NCBI GenBank assembly: GCA_014695325.1
Contig: JACJNZ010000019.1
Location: 1 to 64,000 of the forward strand
Direction of reading: 5' to 3'
DNA from: Cyanobacteria bacterium FACHB-502
GTDB lineage: Bacteria > Cyanobacteriota > Cyanobacteriia > Elainellales > Elainellaceae
DNA: 64,000 nt
How positions within the stretch are numbered: the stretch's first letter is position 1; every line of letters begins with the position of its first letter. Under the pieces are notes generated by a model. The model worked only from the letters and a program-made list of their open reading frames with translations, ran no database searches and was not told the origin of the DNA. A program made the position numbers and the translations under genes. Positions 9,795 through 18,277 of the stretch are shown here, piece by piece.

Positions 9795-10556
9795 ATGTAT
9801 TTGACTTGGCTCGACACTAATTCCTGGCTGATTGAAATGGCAGGACAAAAAATCCTGCTCGATCCCTGGCTTGTAGGGTCGCTGATGTTTGGCAAGATGT
9901 CCTGGCTGTTTAAGAGCGATCGTCGCTCCCAGCGTGCCATTCCTGATGCAATTGATCTGATTTTGCTCTCCCAGGGACTTGAAGACCATGCCCATCCGCC
10001 TACGCTAGAGCAGCTCGATCGCCAGATTCCTGTCGTTGCTTCTCCAAATGCGGCGAAAGTGGTGAATCGGTTGGGCTACGCGCAGGTAACGGCTCTGGCA
10101 CACGGCGAAAGCTTCACGCTGGCAAACGCGCTCAAGATTCAGGCAGTACCCGGTTCTTTGGTCGGACCGACGCTGGTTGAGAATGGCTATGTGCTAACCG
10201 ATCTTCAGCAAGGTACTTCGCTTTATTATGAACCGCACGGCAACCACGCCCCGATGCTGAAAGCACTTGCGCCGATCGATGTGGTGATTGCGCCGATCGT
10301 AGATTTGCAGCTTCCGATCGTGGGGGCAGTGATTCGCGGCAGAAGTGCGACGGTTGAACTGGCAAAAGTCCTGAATCCTAAAGTAATTCTGCCCACCGCA
10401 GCTGGGGGCGATATTGAGATGAGCGGTATTCTTCCCGGTCTACTTAAGGCAGAAGGCAGTGCGGCGGAACTACAATCACGCCTGGCAGCAGCAAAGCTCT
10501 CAGCACAGGTGATCGAGCCGAAACCAGGCGATCGATTAGAAGTGCCGATCGCCTGA
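9795..10556 (+). CDS. Metallo-beta-lactamase-fold protein with an altered metal motif
   Basis: This 253-residue soluble protein begins with the fold's typical strands (MYLTWLDTNSWLIEMAGQKI, then LLDPW), as in UlaG-like metal-dependent hydrolases. Where the family normally has HxHxDH, this protein reads SQGLEDH, so the first two metal-binding histidines are absent while Asp-His is kept. It ends without any additional domain. Homologues with the same substitution seem, from memory, to be common in cyanobacteria and plants, so this looks like a stable subfamily rather than decay. Activity and substrate are unknown; it may bind one metal or none. It is transcribed alone. Confidence 0.75.
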   Translation: MYLTWLDTNSWLIEMAGQKILLDPWLVGSLMFGKMSWLFKSDRRSQRAIPDAIDLILLSQGLEDHAHPPTLEQLDRQIPVVASPNAAKVVNRLGYAQVTALAHGESFTLANALKIQAVPGSLVGPTLVENGYVLTDLQQGTSLYYEPHGNHAPMLKALAPIDVVIAPIVDLQLPIVGAVIRGRSATVELAKVLNPKVILPTAAGGDIEMSGILPGLLKAEGSAAELQSRLAAAKLSAQVIEPKPGDRLEVPIA

Positions 10557-10587
10557 TTTTTGTTTGATCATCGCTGAAACTCAGACC

Positions 10588-11406
10588 CTACGAGGCAGAA
10601 ACCGAAACGCAATCGGCAGAGCCTTCCGAGAGTTCGCCGCCAAGCTGCCGCAGGGAATTTTCTAAATCCTGGGTAAGGTTTTGGGCACGCTGTTTCACGT
10701 TACCCTGCCCATATTGATTCACCTCAAGCGGTTTGCCGATCGCGATCTTAACCGGACAGCCCCAAGTGGGAAACTCCTGCCCATACTCCAGATGAATCGG
10801 CACAATTTTAACGCCCAATCCAGGCTGATTTCCTTCGGCTTGCAGCGCGAGTCTTGCGAGTCCGGGCTTCAGCGGGTGAACCTGATGGTCGCGAAAGATT
10901 CCCCCCTCTGGAAAGATCACCATCATTTCGCGGTTGTGCAGCACTTCAACGCCGAATCGAAGACTGGCGATCGCAGGCTGTCGCGGATTCACCGGAAACC
11001 CACCCAGTCGCTGAATCATCCAACCCTGAAGCCCTTTCACTTCATCGGCAGTCACCATAAATCGGATGTCGCGCCCTGTAACAAATCGACCTGCCGCATA
11101 GGGAACCAGCAGCGCATCCCAGCGCGATCGATGAGTTGGGGCAAGAATCACCGGACCCTCCAGGGGCAAGTTTTTCTGTCCCGTGATTTCAATCCGAAAG
11201 TAGTTGGGCAAAACGAACCAGCAGCCCAAAGGGTAAACCAGGGGTGTGAGCCAGGGAGAAATTCGCGATCGAATGGTCGTCACTGGAGCTTTGGAAGAGG
11301 GTTCCGGTGGCTCAGGCATTTGCGGGGTGGAAGCGGGTTGAATCACTTCAGGTTCAGCGGGGCGATCGTGAGAAGAGTGAAGCAAAACCATAGCTAAGCA
11401 GTTCAA
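10588..11406 (-). CDS. plsC: 1-acyl-sn-glycerol-3-phosphate acyltransferase (PlsC family)
   Basis: This membrane-associated enzyme is expected to add the second acyl chain in phosphatidic acid synthesis. The acyltransferase signature HX4D is present as THRSRWD, followed by the block FPEGGIFRD that binds the glycerol phosphate, and by VPIHLEYG further on. A Pro/Ser-rich N-terminus of about 45 residues precedes a hydrophobic segment (LTPLVYPLGCWFVLPNYFRI). The total of 272 residues is slightly long because of that tail, and the Met at residue 6 is an alternative start. It lies one gene before tadA on the same strand, about 65 bases downstream of the tadA stop. Another acyl acceptor is possible. 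Confidence 0.85.
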   Translation of the reverse strand: MNCLAMVLLHSSHDRPAEPEVIQPASTPQMPEPPEPSSKAPVTTIRSRISPWLTPLVYPLGCWFVLPNYFRIEITGQKNLPLEGPVILAPTHRSRWDALLVPYAAGRFVTGRDIRFMVTADEVKGLQGWMIQRLGGFPVNPRQPAIASLRFGVEVLHNREMMVIFPEGGIFRDHQVHPLKPGLARLALQAEGNQPGLGVKIVPIHLEYGQEFPTWGCPVKIAIGKPLEVNQYGQGNVKQRAQNLTQDLENSLRQLGGELSEGSADCVSVSAS

Positions 11407-11473
11407 TAAAGCCCATCACCATTGGGGCATACCTTATACCCACATTAGTTGCTCGTGTTCATCTCTCCCTCTT

Positions 11474-12019
11474 TCAGGGGACAGTTCCCTCGCCGTCTAT
11501 TGGCTGATTTGCGGGGCGGTGCTGTTCATGAGTTCGCCGACGCTGCCTAAACCAGTCTTGCAACTGCTGACGGCAGGCAAGTTCCAGGATGCCGCCTACT
11601 ACGGGAAGCCGATGAAAGGAGCAGGCACTATCGGGCAAATTGGCGACCGTCCGTACCGCCCCTGTCTTCGGGTCATCTGCCCCATACACCAACAGCCCCA
11701 GCCGCGCCTGCACGATCGCCCCAGCACACATCGGGCAAGGCTCCAGCGTCACATACAGCGTACAGGACTCCAAATGCCAGGAACTCAATTGCTGACCCGC
11801 CTGCCGCAGTGCCAGAATTTCTGCGTGAGCTGTTGGATCGCGATCTCGCTCTCGCCGATTTTCCCCCGTGGCAATCTCCCGATTTCCCTGAACAATCACC
11901 GCTCCCACCGGAATTTCTCCTGCTTCTCCTGCCGCCTGTGCCAACTCGATCGCCTGGGTCATCCAGTGATAGTGGATGAGGTAATCAGGATGATCGATCG
12001 GGGGTGGAGGAAGGGGCAT
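11474..12019 (-). CDS. tadA: tRNA-specific adenosine deaminase TadA
   Basis: This enzyme converts adenosine 34 of tRNA-Arg(ACG) to inosine. The cytidine/deoxycytidylate deaminase zinc site is complete: His65 and Glu67 in HAEIL, and Cys95 and Cys98 in PCPMC. The TadA-type N-terminus MTQAIELAQAAGEAGEIPVG is also present. The protein has 181 residues, with a basic tail of about 25 residues (RQRRRTHEQHRP) beyond the usual end. The start at 12019 keeps the short leader HPDYLIHYHW seen in cyanobacterial relatives; the Met at residue 20 is the alternative. A purine-rich spacer lies immediately upstream, on the way to the glutaredoxin gene. Confidence 0.9.
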   Translation of the reverse strand: MPLPPPPIDHPDYLIHYHWMTQAIELAQAAGEAGEIPVGAVIVQGNREIATGENRRERDRDPTAHAEILALRQAGQQLSSWHLESCTLYVTLEPCPMCAGAIVQARLGLLVYGADDPKTGAVRTVANLPDSACSFHRLPVVGGILELACRQQLQDWFRQRRRTHEQHRPANQPIDGEGTVP

Positions 12020-12118
12020 TGGAGTGGAAGGGAGAAGGGAGTGAGGGGGAGTTTTTTAAGGATTGCGCCTGGGACTGTTGTAATGCAGTTGTGATGCAGT
12101 GATGGCTGGAAGGTCTGA

Positions 12119-12430
12119 TTATTCAGGCTGCATTAGGAGTGCATCGAGCTTGCCTTCGCGATCGATCGTATAGAGATCATCACAGCCGCCAATATGTTGA
12201 TTGTTGATAAAAATTTGCGGAACAGTGCGCCGACCGTTGGCGCGTTCTGCCATTTTGACTCGTGCCGCTCCGTCTCCGTCAATTCTGTATTCCGTGAAAG
12301 GAACGCCTTTCCAGCGCAGCAGCACTTTTGCCCGAATGCAGTAGGGGCAGGTTTGCCAGGTGTAGACTTCGACGTTTGCCCTGATTTTCTCAGAAGGGCG
12401 TTTTAGGAGAAAGTTGAGGAGGTTTGGCAT
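12119..12430 (-). CDS. grxC: Glutaredoxin (GrxC type)
   Basis: This small cytoplasmic thiol oxidoreductase uses glutathione to reduce disulfides. The dithiol site CPYC is at Cys28-Cys31, and the glutathione-binding parts RRTVPQIFINNQHIGGCDDL are intact. I start it at the ATG at 12430, giving 103 residues. The open frame runs further upstream, but only through a low-complexity spacer that translates to Ser/Pro/Leu-rich sequence unlike any glutaredoxin. It lies downstream of the aldehyde dehydrogenase gene and upstream of tadA on the same strand. Confidence 0.9.
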   Translation of the reverse strand: MPNLLNFLLKRPSEKIRANVEVYTWQTCPYCIRAKVLLRWKGVPFTEYRIDGDGAARVKMAERANGRRTVPQIFINNQHIGGCDDLYTIDREGKLDALLMQPE

Positions 12431-12530
12431 GGGTTGAGGGGTGAAGGGGTGGATTAAGTAGAGGGGTAAGGGGGTGGAGGGGGTGATGAAGGAGTGAAGG
12501 GGCGAGGATCGCCTGGAGAAGTTTTGCGAT
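12431..12530. repeat. Purine-rich low-complexity spacer
   Basis: The plus strand is almost entirely G and A with repeated GGGGTGAAGG, GGGGTAAGGG and GGGGGTGATGAAGG. It fills the gap between the aldehyde dehydrogenase stop and the glutaredoxin start, so the glutaredoxin leader RNA would be pyrimidine-rich. A similar but shorter block lies at about 12010-12058 before tadA. Confidence 0.6.
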
Positions 12531-12561
12531 CGCTTTGGATGTCTGGATAAACTCCACCGCT

Positions 12562-13995
12562 TCACTTCAAAAGCAACTTTTTAATCTGCTCCAGCTTTCC
12601 CTGATACGGCGCGTATCGCCAGGGCAGATCAAGCCAGAAGGGCTTAGCGAGGATGCTTTTGTAGTGCGAGAAGGTGTCGAAGCTGGCTTTGCCGTGGTAT
12701 TTGCCGATGCCGCTTTCGCCCACGCCGCCAAAGGGAAGTTGCGCTACGCCGACGTGCATGATCGTTTCATTGAGGCAAACTCCGCCGGATGACGTTTCTT
12801 GGAGGATGCGCTGCTGGAGTGGTTTGTTGCGGGTGAAGAGGTAGAGGGCAAGCGGTTTGGGCTTGGACAGGATCAGGTCGATCGCCTCTTCAATATCGCT
12901 GTATTCAATCACAGGCAGGAGCGGACCAAAGATTTCTTCCTGCATAAGGGGTGCATCCAGATCCACGGAGTCGAGAAGGGTGGGGGCGATGTAGCGATCG
13001 CTTTCATTTAGTTGACCGCCGACAATCGGCTGACCGTTCTGCATCAGATGAGCCAGTCGCTCGAAGTGTCGATCGCTCACAATGCGTCCGTAGTCAGGGC
13101 TGGTTGCCGGGTCGTCACCATAAAATTCGCGCAGGGCTGCGGTGATGGCTTCGATGAGTTGGGGTTTGATGCGGCGATCAACCAGCAGATAATCAGGCGC
13201 GATGCAGGTTTGTCCGGCGTTGATAAATTTGCCCCAGACGATGCGTTTGGCGGCGGTTTTCAGGTCAATATCCGCATCGACAATGCAGGGACTTTTGCCG
13301 CCCAGTTCCAGCGTGACCGAGGTGAGATGTTTGGCAGCGGCTGCCATGATAATTTTGCCGATCGCCGTTCCGCCCGTGAAGAAAATATGGTCAAACTTTT
13401 CGTTGAGCACTGCCTGACTGACTTCGACCCCGCCTTCGACGATCGCAATATATTGGGGGTCAAAGGTTGCCTCGATCAGATCGGCGACGACGCGAGAGGT
13501 GTGGGGTGCAATTTCCGAGGGTTTGAGCAAAGCGCAGTTTCCGGCGGCGATCGACCCCACCAGGGGCGAAATCATGAGCTGAAACGGATAGTTCCAGGGT
13601 CCAATAATCAGCACCACGCCCAGCGGTTCAGGAATAATTTGGGCTTTCGCCGGAAACTGTTCGGGCGGCGCACCAATGCTTTTGGGCTTCATCCAACTGC
13701 GTAGATGCTTGATGGCGTAGTCAATTTCCTGAATCACACCAACTTCAGTCGCAAAGGCTTCAAAGCCGGGCTTTCGCAAATCTGCCTGCACTGCCTGCAT
13801 AATGGCTGCTTCCCGATCGAGGATTGCCTGCCGCAGCCGCTTGAGCTGATTAGTCCGAAACTCGATCGATCGCGTCTCGCCTGTCCGAAAATAGGCACGC
13901 TGTCGCCGCACGACACTTTCAATCTCAGCTTGCATCTGGTTTGTTTCGGAACCTGCGATAAATTGCACCATACCCAGCAACCTCTCCTGAGACAT
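12562..13995 (-). CDS. Aldehyde dehydrogenase, class 3-like
   Basis: This NAD(P)-dependent enzyme oxidises aldehydes to carboxylic acids. The 477-residue length, the short N-terminus and the C-terminal hydrophobic stretch (LAKPFWLDLPWRYAPYQGKL) match the class 3 group that includes fatty-aldehyde dehydrogenases. Visible motifs are PWNYPFQL, the nucleotide loop FTGGTAIGK, the catalytic Glu in LELGGKSP and the catalytic Cys in NAGQTCIAPDY. In cyanobacteria such enzymes can recycle fatty aldehydes from alkane metabolism or oxidise apocarotenals, but neither role is proved here. Met codons at residues 9 and 21 are alternative starts, and cyanobacterial relatives usually begin near the latter. Confidence 0.88.
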   Translation of the reverse strand: MSQERLLGMVQFIAGSETNQMQAEIESVVRRQRAYFRTGETRSIEFRTNQLKRLRQAILDREAAIMQAVQADLRKPGFEAFATEVGVIQEIDYAIKHLRSWMKPKSIGAPPEQFPAKAQIIPEPLGVVLIIGPWNYPFQLMISPLVGSIAAGNCALLKPSEIAPHTSRVVADLIEATFDPQYIAIVEGGVEVSQAVLNEKFDHIFFTGGTAIGKIIMAAAAKHLTSVTLELGGKSPCIVDADIDLKTAAKRIVWGKFINAGQTCIAPDYLLVDRRIKPQLIEAITAALREFYGDDPATSPDYGRIVSDRHFERLAHLMQNGQPIVGGQLNESDRYIAPTLLDSVDLDAPLMQEEIFGPLLPVIEYSDIEEAIDLILSKPKPLALYLFTRNKPLQQRILQETSSGGVCLNETIMHVGVAQLPFGGVGESGIGKYHGKASFDTFSHYKSILAKPFWLDLPWRYAPYQGKLEQIKKLLLK

Positions 13996-14215
13996 CTCTC
14001 TTCTACCCTAAATTCTTCTTAATAAATCGACAAGATTTCAGGAACGATCGGTTGAACTGCGGTAGCTAGAATTTGGGCAATTGGTTTTACGTTTGGTTTT
14101 ACGTGTGGTTTCACTTCGCCGCGCAACTGCTTTTTTAGGGTTTATCTCAAATTCAGCCAGGGAATTCCTACCAAAAGGTGTAACCAAAGGTCTGAAAAGT
14201 TCACCGAGATCAGCA

Positions 14216-14656
14216 ATGCGTGATTTAGATCAACAAAAAGCACTCTCGATTGTGTGTCATGCTTCGGTGTTTCTCAGTTCCGCGATCGTTTCCATTGTCA
14301 TTCCGATCGTCATTCTTGCCACCAACGAAAATCCAATCGTAAAAGCAAATGCAAGAGAATCAATCAATTTTCACATCAGTCTGTATATCTATGCGATCGC
14401 CGCGTTCATTGTCGGATTTTTTGGCTTAAGTCTTTTCATTCCCTTTGTTATGGACGACTCCTTGATTACGCTAAACCTGCCGTCCGTTCTTTATTCGTTT
14501 CTCTTCGAGATTTCGCTAATGATTATGGTGGGGGCTGTGCTGCTATTTGTCCTGCTCTGGCTTGCCAGCTTGATTTTGCCGCTCGCTGCGATCGTCCGAG
14601 TTGCCAAACGCCCTGAGGTTCCGTATCGCTATCCCCTGATCTTCCGGCTCCTTTAA
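14216..14656 (+). CDS. DUF4870 membrane protein, first of a tandem pair
   Basis: This 146-residue membrane protein has the DUF4870 pattern: an N-terminal block with an invariant His (LSIVCHASVFLSSAIVSIVI), then NPIVKANARESINFHIS, then two further membrane segments and the terminal motif PYRYPLIFRLL. The function of the family is unknown. I start at the ATG at 14216; the frame is open upstream but the extra residues are not family-like. It is followed after 11 bases by a shorter paralogue that ends in almost the same motif. The two are most similar at both ends and differ in the loop between the membrane segments. Confidence 0.8.
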   Translation: MRDLDQQKALSIVCHASVFLSSAIVSIVIPIVILATNENPIVKANARESINFHISLYIYAIAAFIVGFFGLSLFIPFVMDDSLITLNLPSVLYSFLFEISLMIMVGAVLLFVLLWLASLILPLAAIVRVAKRPEVPYRYPLIFRLL

Positions 14657-14667
14657 CCTTGATTCTT

Positions 14668-15006
14668 ATGCAAACCGAAACCAGTCAACGCAAACTCCTC
14701 TCTGCCCTCTGCCACGGCGCGATTTTGCTCAGTTCCACGATCGTTTCTGTTGCCATTCCAATTATTATCCTGTTGGTAAACGAAGACCCGGTTGTGAAAG
14801 CCAATGCGATCGAATCCCTCAACTTTCACATCAACGTTTTTCTCTATGGCATTATTTTCGGTGTGCTGACGGTGGTGTTGATTGGAATCCCACTCCTGGT
14901 TTTGCTAGGGGTTGCTACACTCGTGCTGCCGATTATTGCGATCGTCAAAGTCCTTGATCGCCCCGATCTGCCCTACCGCTATCCGTTTATTTTTCGCCTG
15001 CTGTAA
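14668..15006 (+). CDS. DUF4870 membrane protein, second of a tandem pair
   Basis: This 112-residue membrane protein is a compact DUF4870 member: LSALCHGAILLSSTIVSVAI, DPVVKANAIESLNFHIN, two more hydrophobic stretches and PYRYPFIFRLL. It is plainly a paralogue of the preceding gene and is likely to have arisen by tandem duplication. The ATG at 14668 is preferred over a TTG nine bases upstream. The two genes are almost contiguous and probably co-transcribed. The ExbB/ExbD pair follows about 110 bases later on the same strand. Confidence 0.8.
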   Translation: MQTETSQRKLLSALCHGAILLSSTIVSVAIPIIILLVNEDPVVKANAIESLNFHINVFLYGIIFGVLTVVLIGIPLLVLLGVATLVLPIIAIVKVLDRPDLPYRYPFIFRLL

Positions 15007-15116
15007 TCGGCTAAGCGACTACTTAAAGCATCAAGCTTGAACTCCCCACATGGGAGTATGCTATTAACGCAGTCGAACCTTACAGACTGAACATTGCAGA
15101 CTAAAGAGGACTTCTC

Positions 15117-15764
15117 ATGTCGATCGCTCGAATATTCGCCCTGGGCGGAGTCGTCATGTATCCCCTGTTGGGGCTGTCGATTCTGGCGATGGCTCTGATT
15201 CTAGAGCGGCTCATTTTCTGGTTTCAGGTCGGGCGAAAACAGGATGCCATTGTGCGCGATGTCCTGGCACTTTATCGTCGCAGTCCCAAAGCTGCCTTCC
15301 AGAAGCTCGAACAAAACGTGAACTTGCCGATCGCCCGCATTTTTTTAGCCGCCTTAGAGCTAGAGCAATCAACCCCCGACGAGTTTCGCTTAGCGTTGGA
15401 GAGTGCAGCGCAGGCAGAAATTCCCCTCCTGAAGCGATTTAACACCGTGTTTGAAACCGTGATCAGCGTTTCCCCCCTGTTGGGACTGCTGGGGACAATT
15501 CTGGGACTGATTACATCATTTGCCTCGCTGCGGATCGGCGAGTTGGGCGGACAGGCAACTGCAAACGTCACCGCAGGTATCAGCGAAGCCCTGATTTCGA
15601 CTGCGGCTGGCTTGGTCGTTGCTATTTTTACCCTGCTGTTTGCCAATATGTTTCGAGGACTGTATCTGCGTCAAATTGCGCTGATTCAGGAATATGGCGG
15701 ACAGCTTGAACTGATTCATCGTCGTCGCTACGAACGTGGAGGACTGCCTAATGCGTCTGCCTGA
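15117..15764 (+). CDS. exbB: MotA/TolQ/ExbB-family proton channel protein
   Basis: This 215-residue inner-membrane protein would form the proton channel pentamer that, with ExbD, energises outer-membrane transport or envelope functions. An N-terminal helix (GGVVMYPLLGLSILAMALIL) is followed by a large cytoplasmic region. Two helices follow, including the conserved SPLLGLLGTILGLI and AGISEALISTAAGLVVAI blocks characteristic of the family. It overlaps the ExbD gene by 14 bases, so the two are translationally coupled. There is no TonB gene nearby, so whether it serves TonB-dependent transport, a Tol-like system or something else is unknown. Confidence 0.9.
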   Translation: MSIARIFALGGVVMYPLLGLSILAMALILERLIFWFQVGRKQDAIVRDVLALYRRSPKAAFQKLEQNVNLPIARIFLAALELEQSTPDEFRLALESAAQAEIPLLKRFNTVFETVISVSPLLGLLGTILGLITSFASLRIGELGGQATANVTAGISEALISTAAGLVVAIFTLLFANMFRGLYLRQIALIQEYGGQLELIHRRRYERGGLPNASA

Positions 15765-16152
15765 TGAGCCGGAATCTCAGTTTCAAATCAACATCGTGCC
15801 GATGATCGATGTGATTTTTGCGATTCTCACTTTTTTCATTATGTCCACCCTGTTTCTGACTCGATCGCAGGGCTTACCCGTTAACCTGCCCAAAGCCGGA
15901 ACCACCGAGAATCAGTCCCAGGAACAGTTTGTCATCACGATCGACCCTGCCGGAAACCTTGCTCTCAACCGAGCCGCGATGCCGCTAGACACGATCGAGG
16001 CCCAAATCAAAGCCGAAGCTGCCACCGGTCAGCAGCCGCTCGTGGTGATCAACGCAGATACAGCAGTCAGCCACGGTAACGTTGTGCAGGTGATGGATCG
16101 GCTGAGGGCGATCGATGGGGTGCGGTTGGCGATCGCGACAGAACAGCCGTAA
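15751..16152 (+). CDS. exbD: ExbD/TolR-family protein
   Basis: This 133-residue single-pass membrane protein partners with ExbB. It shows FQINIVPMIDVIFAILTFFIMST, where the Asp in the membrane helix is the conserved proton-accepting residue of the family. A periplasmic domain ending in VVQVMDRLRAIDGVRLAIAT follows. The ATG at 15751 has GGAGG eight bases before it and overlaps the end of exbB, so I prefer it over the upstream in-frame GTG at 15736. Confidence 0.9.
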   Translation: MRLPDEPESQFQINIVPMIDVIFAILTFFIMSTLFLTRSQGLPVNLPKAGTTENQSQEQFVITIDPAGNLALNRAAMPLDTIEAQIKAEAATGQQPLVVINADTAVSHGNVVQVMDRLRAIDGVRLAIATEQP

Positions 16153-16158
16153 CGGGAA

Positions 16159-16758
16159 CTACGGACGGTTAATCGATCGCAGTAGCCACAGCGTTGATGC
16201 TAGCCCGATAAAGTGCGCCAGAATCGCGTTGGTGTTGGACTGCACGACCAGTAGATCGAGCGGCGTGATAAACCGGAGCGGATTGCCCGAAAAGATGACA
16301 AAGCCCTGTTCAAAAGACTTCAGCAGCAGTGCCCCCGCGATCGCCTGCGCTCCTAAAACTGTCACCAGCAACCCTGCCAGATTGATCAGCAGCCCGATTT
16401 CCAGAATCCGAACTGTATCGCCACGCTTGGGACGCTCGGCACTGTTAGCAGCGGTGAGCTTGCGGGCCAGGCGAGTATAGCGAAACGCCCAATAAATGCT
16501 GGCAGCCAGCGCAACTAGCCCAATAAAAGCAAAGAAAAGCCCTGCCCCAGTTCCCGGATTAGCAGCGACCGGAGTGGTAGGATTCCCCGGATTCGGCGCA
16601 GGGGCACGGAGATTTCCCCCGGCAAAAATCAGCACGATTCCTGCAACGACTCCCAAAATCACCTGTGACCAGAAACTCACCCAGCCCAGAATTCGCAGCG
16701 ATAAAGCAACGCGCCGGATCGCTGGAGAGACAGACACAGAACTCGATCGATTTGCCAT
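16159..16758 (-). CDS. DUF3611 family membrane protein
   Basis: This protein of about 199 residues has four predicted membrane segments, including the helix after RRVALSLRILGWVSFWSQVI, GLFFAFIGLVALAASIYWAF, and a pair near the C-terminus. The layout and the block RRVALSLRILGWVSFWSQV identify the DUF3611 family of cyanobacteria and plant plastids, whose function is not established. I choose the ATG at 16758; an in-frame GTG at 16767 is possible. It lies 46 bases downstream of the CPBP protease gene on the same strand and converges with exbD with six bases between the stops. Confidence 0.8.
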   Translation of the reverse strand: MANRSSSVSVSPAIRRVALSLRILGWVSFWSQVILGVVAGIVLIFAGGNLRAPAPNPGNPTTPVAANPGTGAGLFFAFIGLVALAASIYWAFRYTRLARKLTAANSAERPKRGDTVRILEIGLLINLAGLLVTVLGAQAIAGALLLKSFEQGFVIFSGNPLRFITPLDLLVVQSNTNAILAHFIGLASTLWLLRSINRP

Positions 16759-16813
16759 ATCCCGCACTCAAGGAAGATTCTCTCAGTGTAGATCGAGCGA
16801 TTCCCAACTTGAG

Positions 16814-17689
16814 TTAGCGATCGAAGAAAAAACTGCCCCGTCTCGATTGCCATGCCATCAAGCTTGCCAAACCGCCCAAAAACAGCAGCCCGATTGCCCC
16901 AGATAGCGGATTGCGATCAATTCCCGTCAGCAGCATGGGAACGCGACTAGAGTAGCGAATCAAATTGCCCACATTCACCATGTAATAGCCCCAGACCAGT
17001 CCGGCATGCAGCCCGATCGCAAGCCCGAGCCTGCCTTGAGGACAGCGCGGATCAGCCACAGGACGGGGAACGGCAGTCGATCGCTTTGCCCAAACCAATG
17101 CCAGCCCCAGCAGCACCAGTCCTGGAAACTGAGGAAAAGTGCGAATAATTTCTGCGGGGGATTTAATAAAGTGGAGGCAGGCAAAAATCAGGCTATCTGC
17201 CCAAAGCACCGTTTTGGGGGAATAGTCGCGCCGCAGTTCGTCATAAATCCAGCCGCGAAAGACAAGCTCCTCGGCAAAGCCGATGCCCAACGCCATCACG
17301 CCACCTTCCAGCCCAATTCGCAGAGATGGGGCGAACGCTTGCCACTCAACCCAGCCCAAACTGCTCTGCACACCAAACAGAAAAAACAGGCTAAGCAAAC
17401 CGATCGCCAGCCCCAACAATAGCTCCCGCCCATTTTGTTTGCTGAACACCAGCCCATAGGTCTGAAAAATTCGCCGATCGCCCTGTACCCTTTTACCCCA
17501 GACGCGAATCAGCAGCAGAAACGCGACAAACAGCAGAGACATGGTGAAGATCGTGACTTGATTGGCATCGCGCACGAGGAGGGCGATCGGCGCAGCAAAG
17601 GGCAGCCAGACTCCCACCACCAGCAGAAGAAACGCGATGATTCGGACTGGGGCAGGATAAAGAGCGAGGCGAGTCAGGATGGGTTTCAA
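16814..17689 (-). CDS. CPBP family intramembrane glutamic protease
   Basis: This 291-residue multi-pass membrane protein belongs to the CAAX-protease and bacteriocin-processing (CPBP/Abi) family. The diagnostic EExxxR motif appears as FAEELVFRGWIYDEL and the second motif as LIFACLHFIK. A third conserved block lies near GLHAGLVWGYY. The start appears to be a TTG at 17689, since no ATG or GTG lies nearby and the first residues look family-like. It sits downstream of clpS in the same orientation, so a shared transcript is possible. The substrate is unknown; some members act in protein prenyl processing and others have no known target. Confidence 0.8.
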   Translation of the reverse strand: MKPILTRLALYPAPVRIIAFLLLVVGVWLPFAAPIALLVRDANQVTIFTMSLLFVAFLLLIRVWGKRVQGDRRIFQTYGLVFSKQNGRELLLGLAIGLLSLFFLFGVQSSLGWVEWQAFAPSLRIGLEGGVMALGIGFAEELVFRGWIYDELRRDYSPKTVLWADSLIFACLHFIKSPAEIIRTFPQFPGLVLLGLALVWAKRSTAVPRPVADPRCPQGRLGLAIGLHAGLVWGYYMVNVGNLIRYSSRVPMLLTGIDRNPLSGAIGLLFLGGLASLMAWQSRRGSFFFDR

Positions 17690-17800
17690 GCAGGTTTTAG
17701 GGAGGCAAAACGATCGGGAAGGGGTTTATCAGGAGATTTGAAGAGGCGCCGAGGGTCTCCATTGCCCCGTTCGTTCAGGAAATCGTCAGGACAGAACCGT

Positions 17801-18088
17801 TTATTCATCAGGCTCGATCGTGCTGGTTAACCCCCGGCTCTTTAAACCTTCGCAGTAAAATTCGGCGTGTTCCTGGGCGCAAGTAATCACCAGGGCAATG
17901 CCATTGACGTGCGCTTCCATCATAATGCTGACGGCTTGCGGCATCGTCAGGCCACTGACGGTTTCCATCAGTGACTTAACCACATGCTCCATTGAATTAA
18001 AGTCGTCGTTGTGCAGCAGCACCTTATAGCGGGGAGCAGGTTTACGGACGGTTGATGTAGAACGCTCTTGAATCGTTTCGACTGCCAC
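17801..18088 (-). CDS. clpS: ATP-dependent Clp protease adaptor ClpS
   Basis: This 95-residue adaptor binds substrates with N-degron residues and delivers them to a ClpC/ClpP protease. The family core is clear: APRYKVLLHNDDFNSMEHVV, where the Asn-Asp pair contacts the N-degron, then IMMEAHVNGIALVITCAQEH and EFYCEGLKSRGLTSTIEPD. The start is a GTG at 18088, which gives the usual short N-terminal extension. It is transcribed towards the CPBP protease gene. I cannot tell from sequence whether it is ClpS1 or a second type. Confidence 0.93.
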   Translation of the reverse strand: MAVETIQERSTSTVRKPAPRYKVLLHNDDFNSMEHVVKSLMETVSGLTMPQAVSIMMEAHVNGIALVITCAQEHAEFYCEGLKSRGLTSTIEPDE

Positions 18089-18277
18089 AGGCTATCTCCT
18101 CAAATCGAAGTCTGACGGTTTTGCGAAGGAGTGCAATTCAGCTCACACGGTTTCCATGTTACAGAAAATTACGTGGGCAGGCTAAAGCCGCTGCGCCTGA
18201 ATCAGAACGTTGAATCAAGGTTAAATATAAGGTAGGGGACAGCGATCGTGACTTCCCCAGGTGCAGAGTCAACGCTA

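Noticed and set aside
9795-10556. Pseudogene call for the metallo-beta-lactamase-fold protein because of missing histidines
   Set aside because: The frame is complete, the length is normal, and the same substitution seems to be a subfamily trait.
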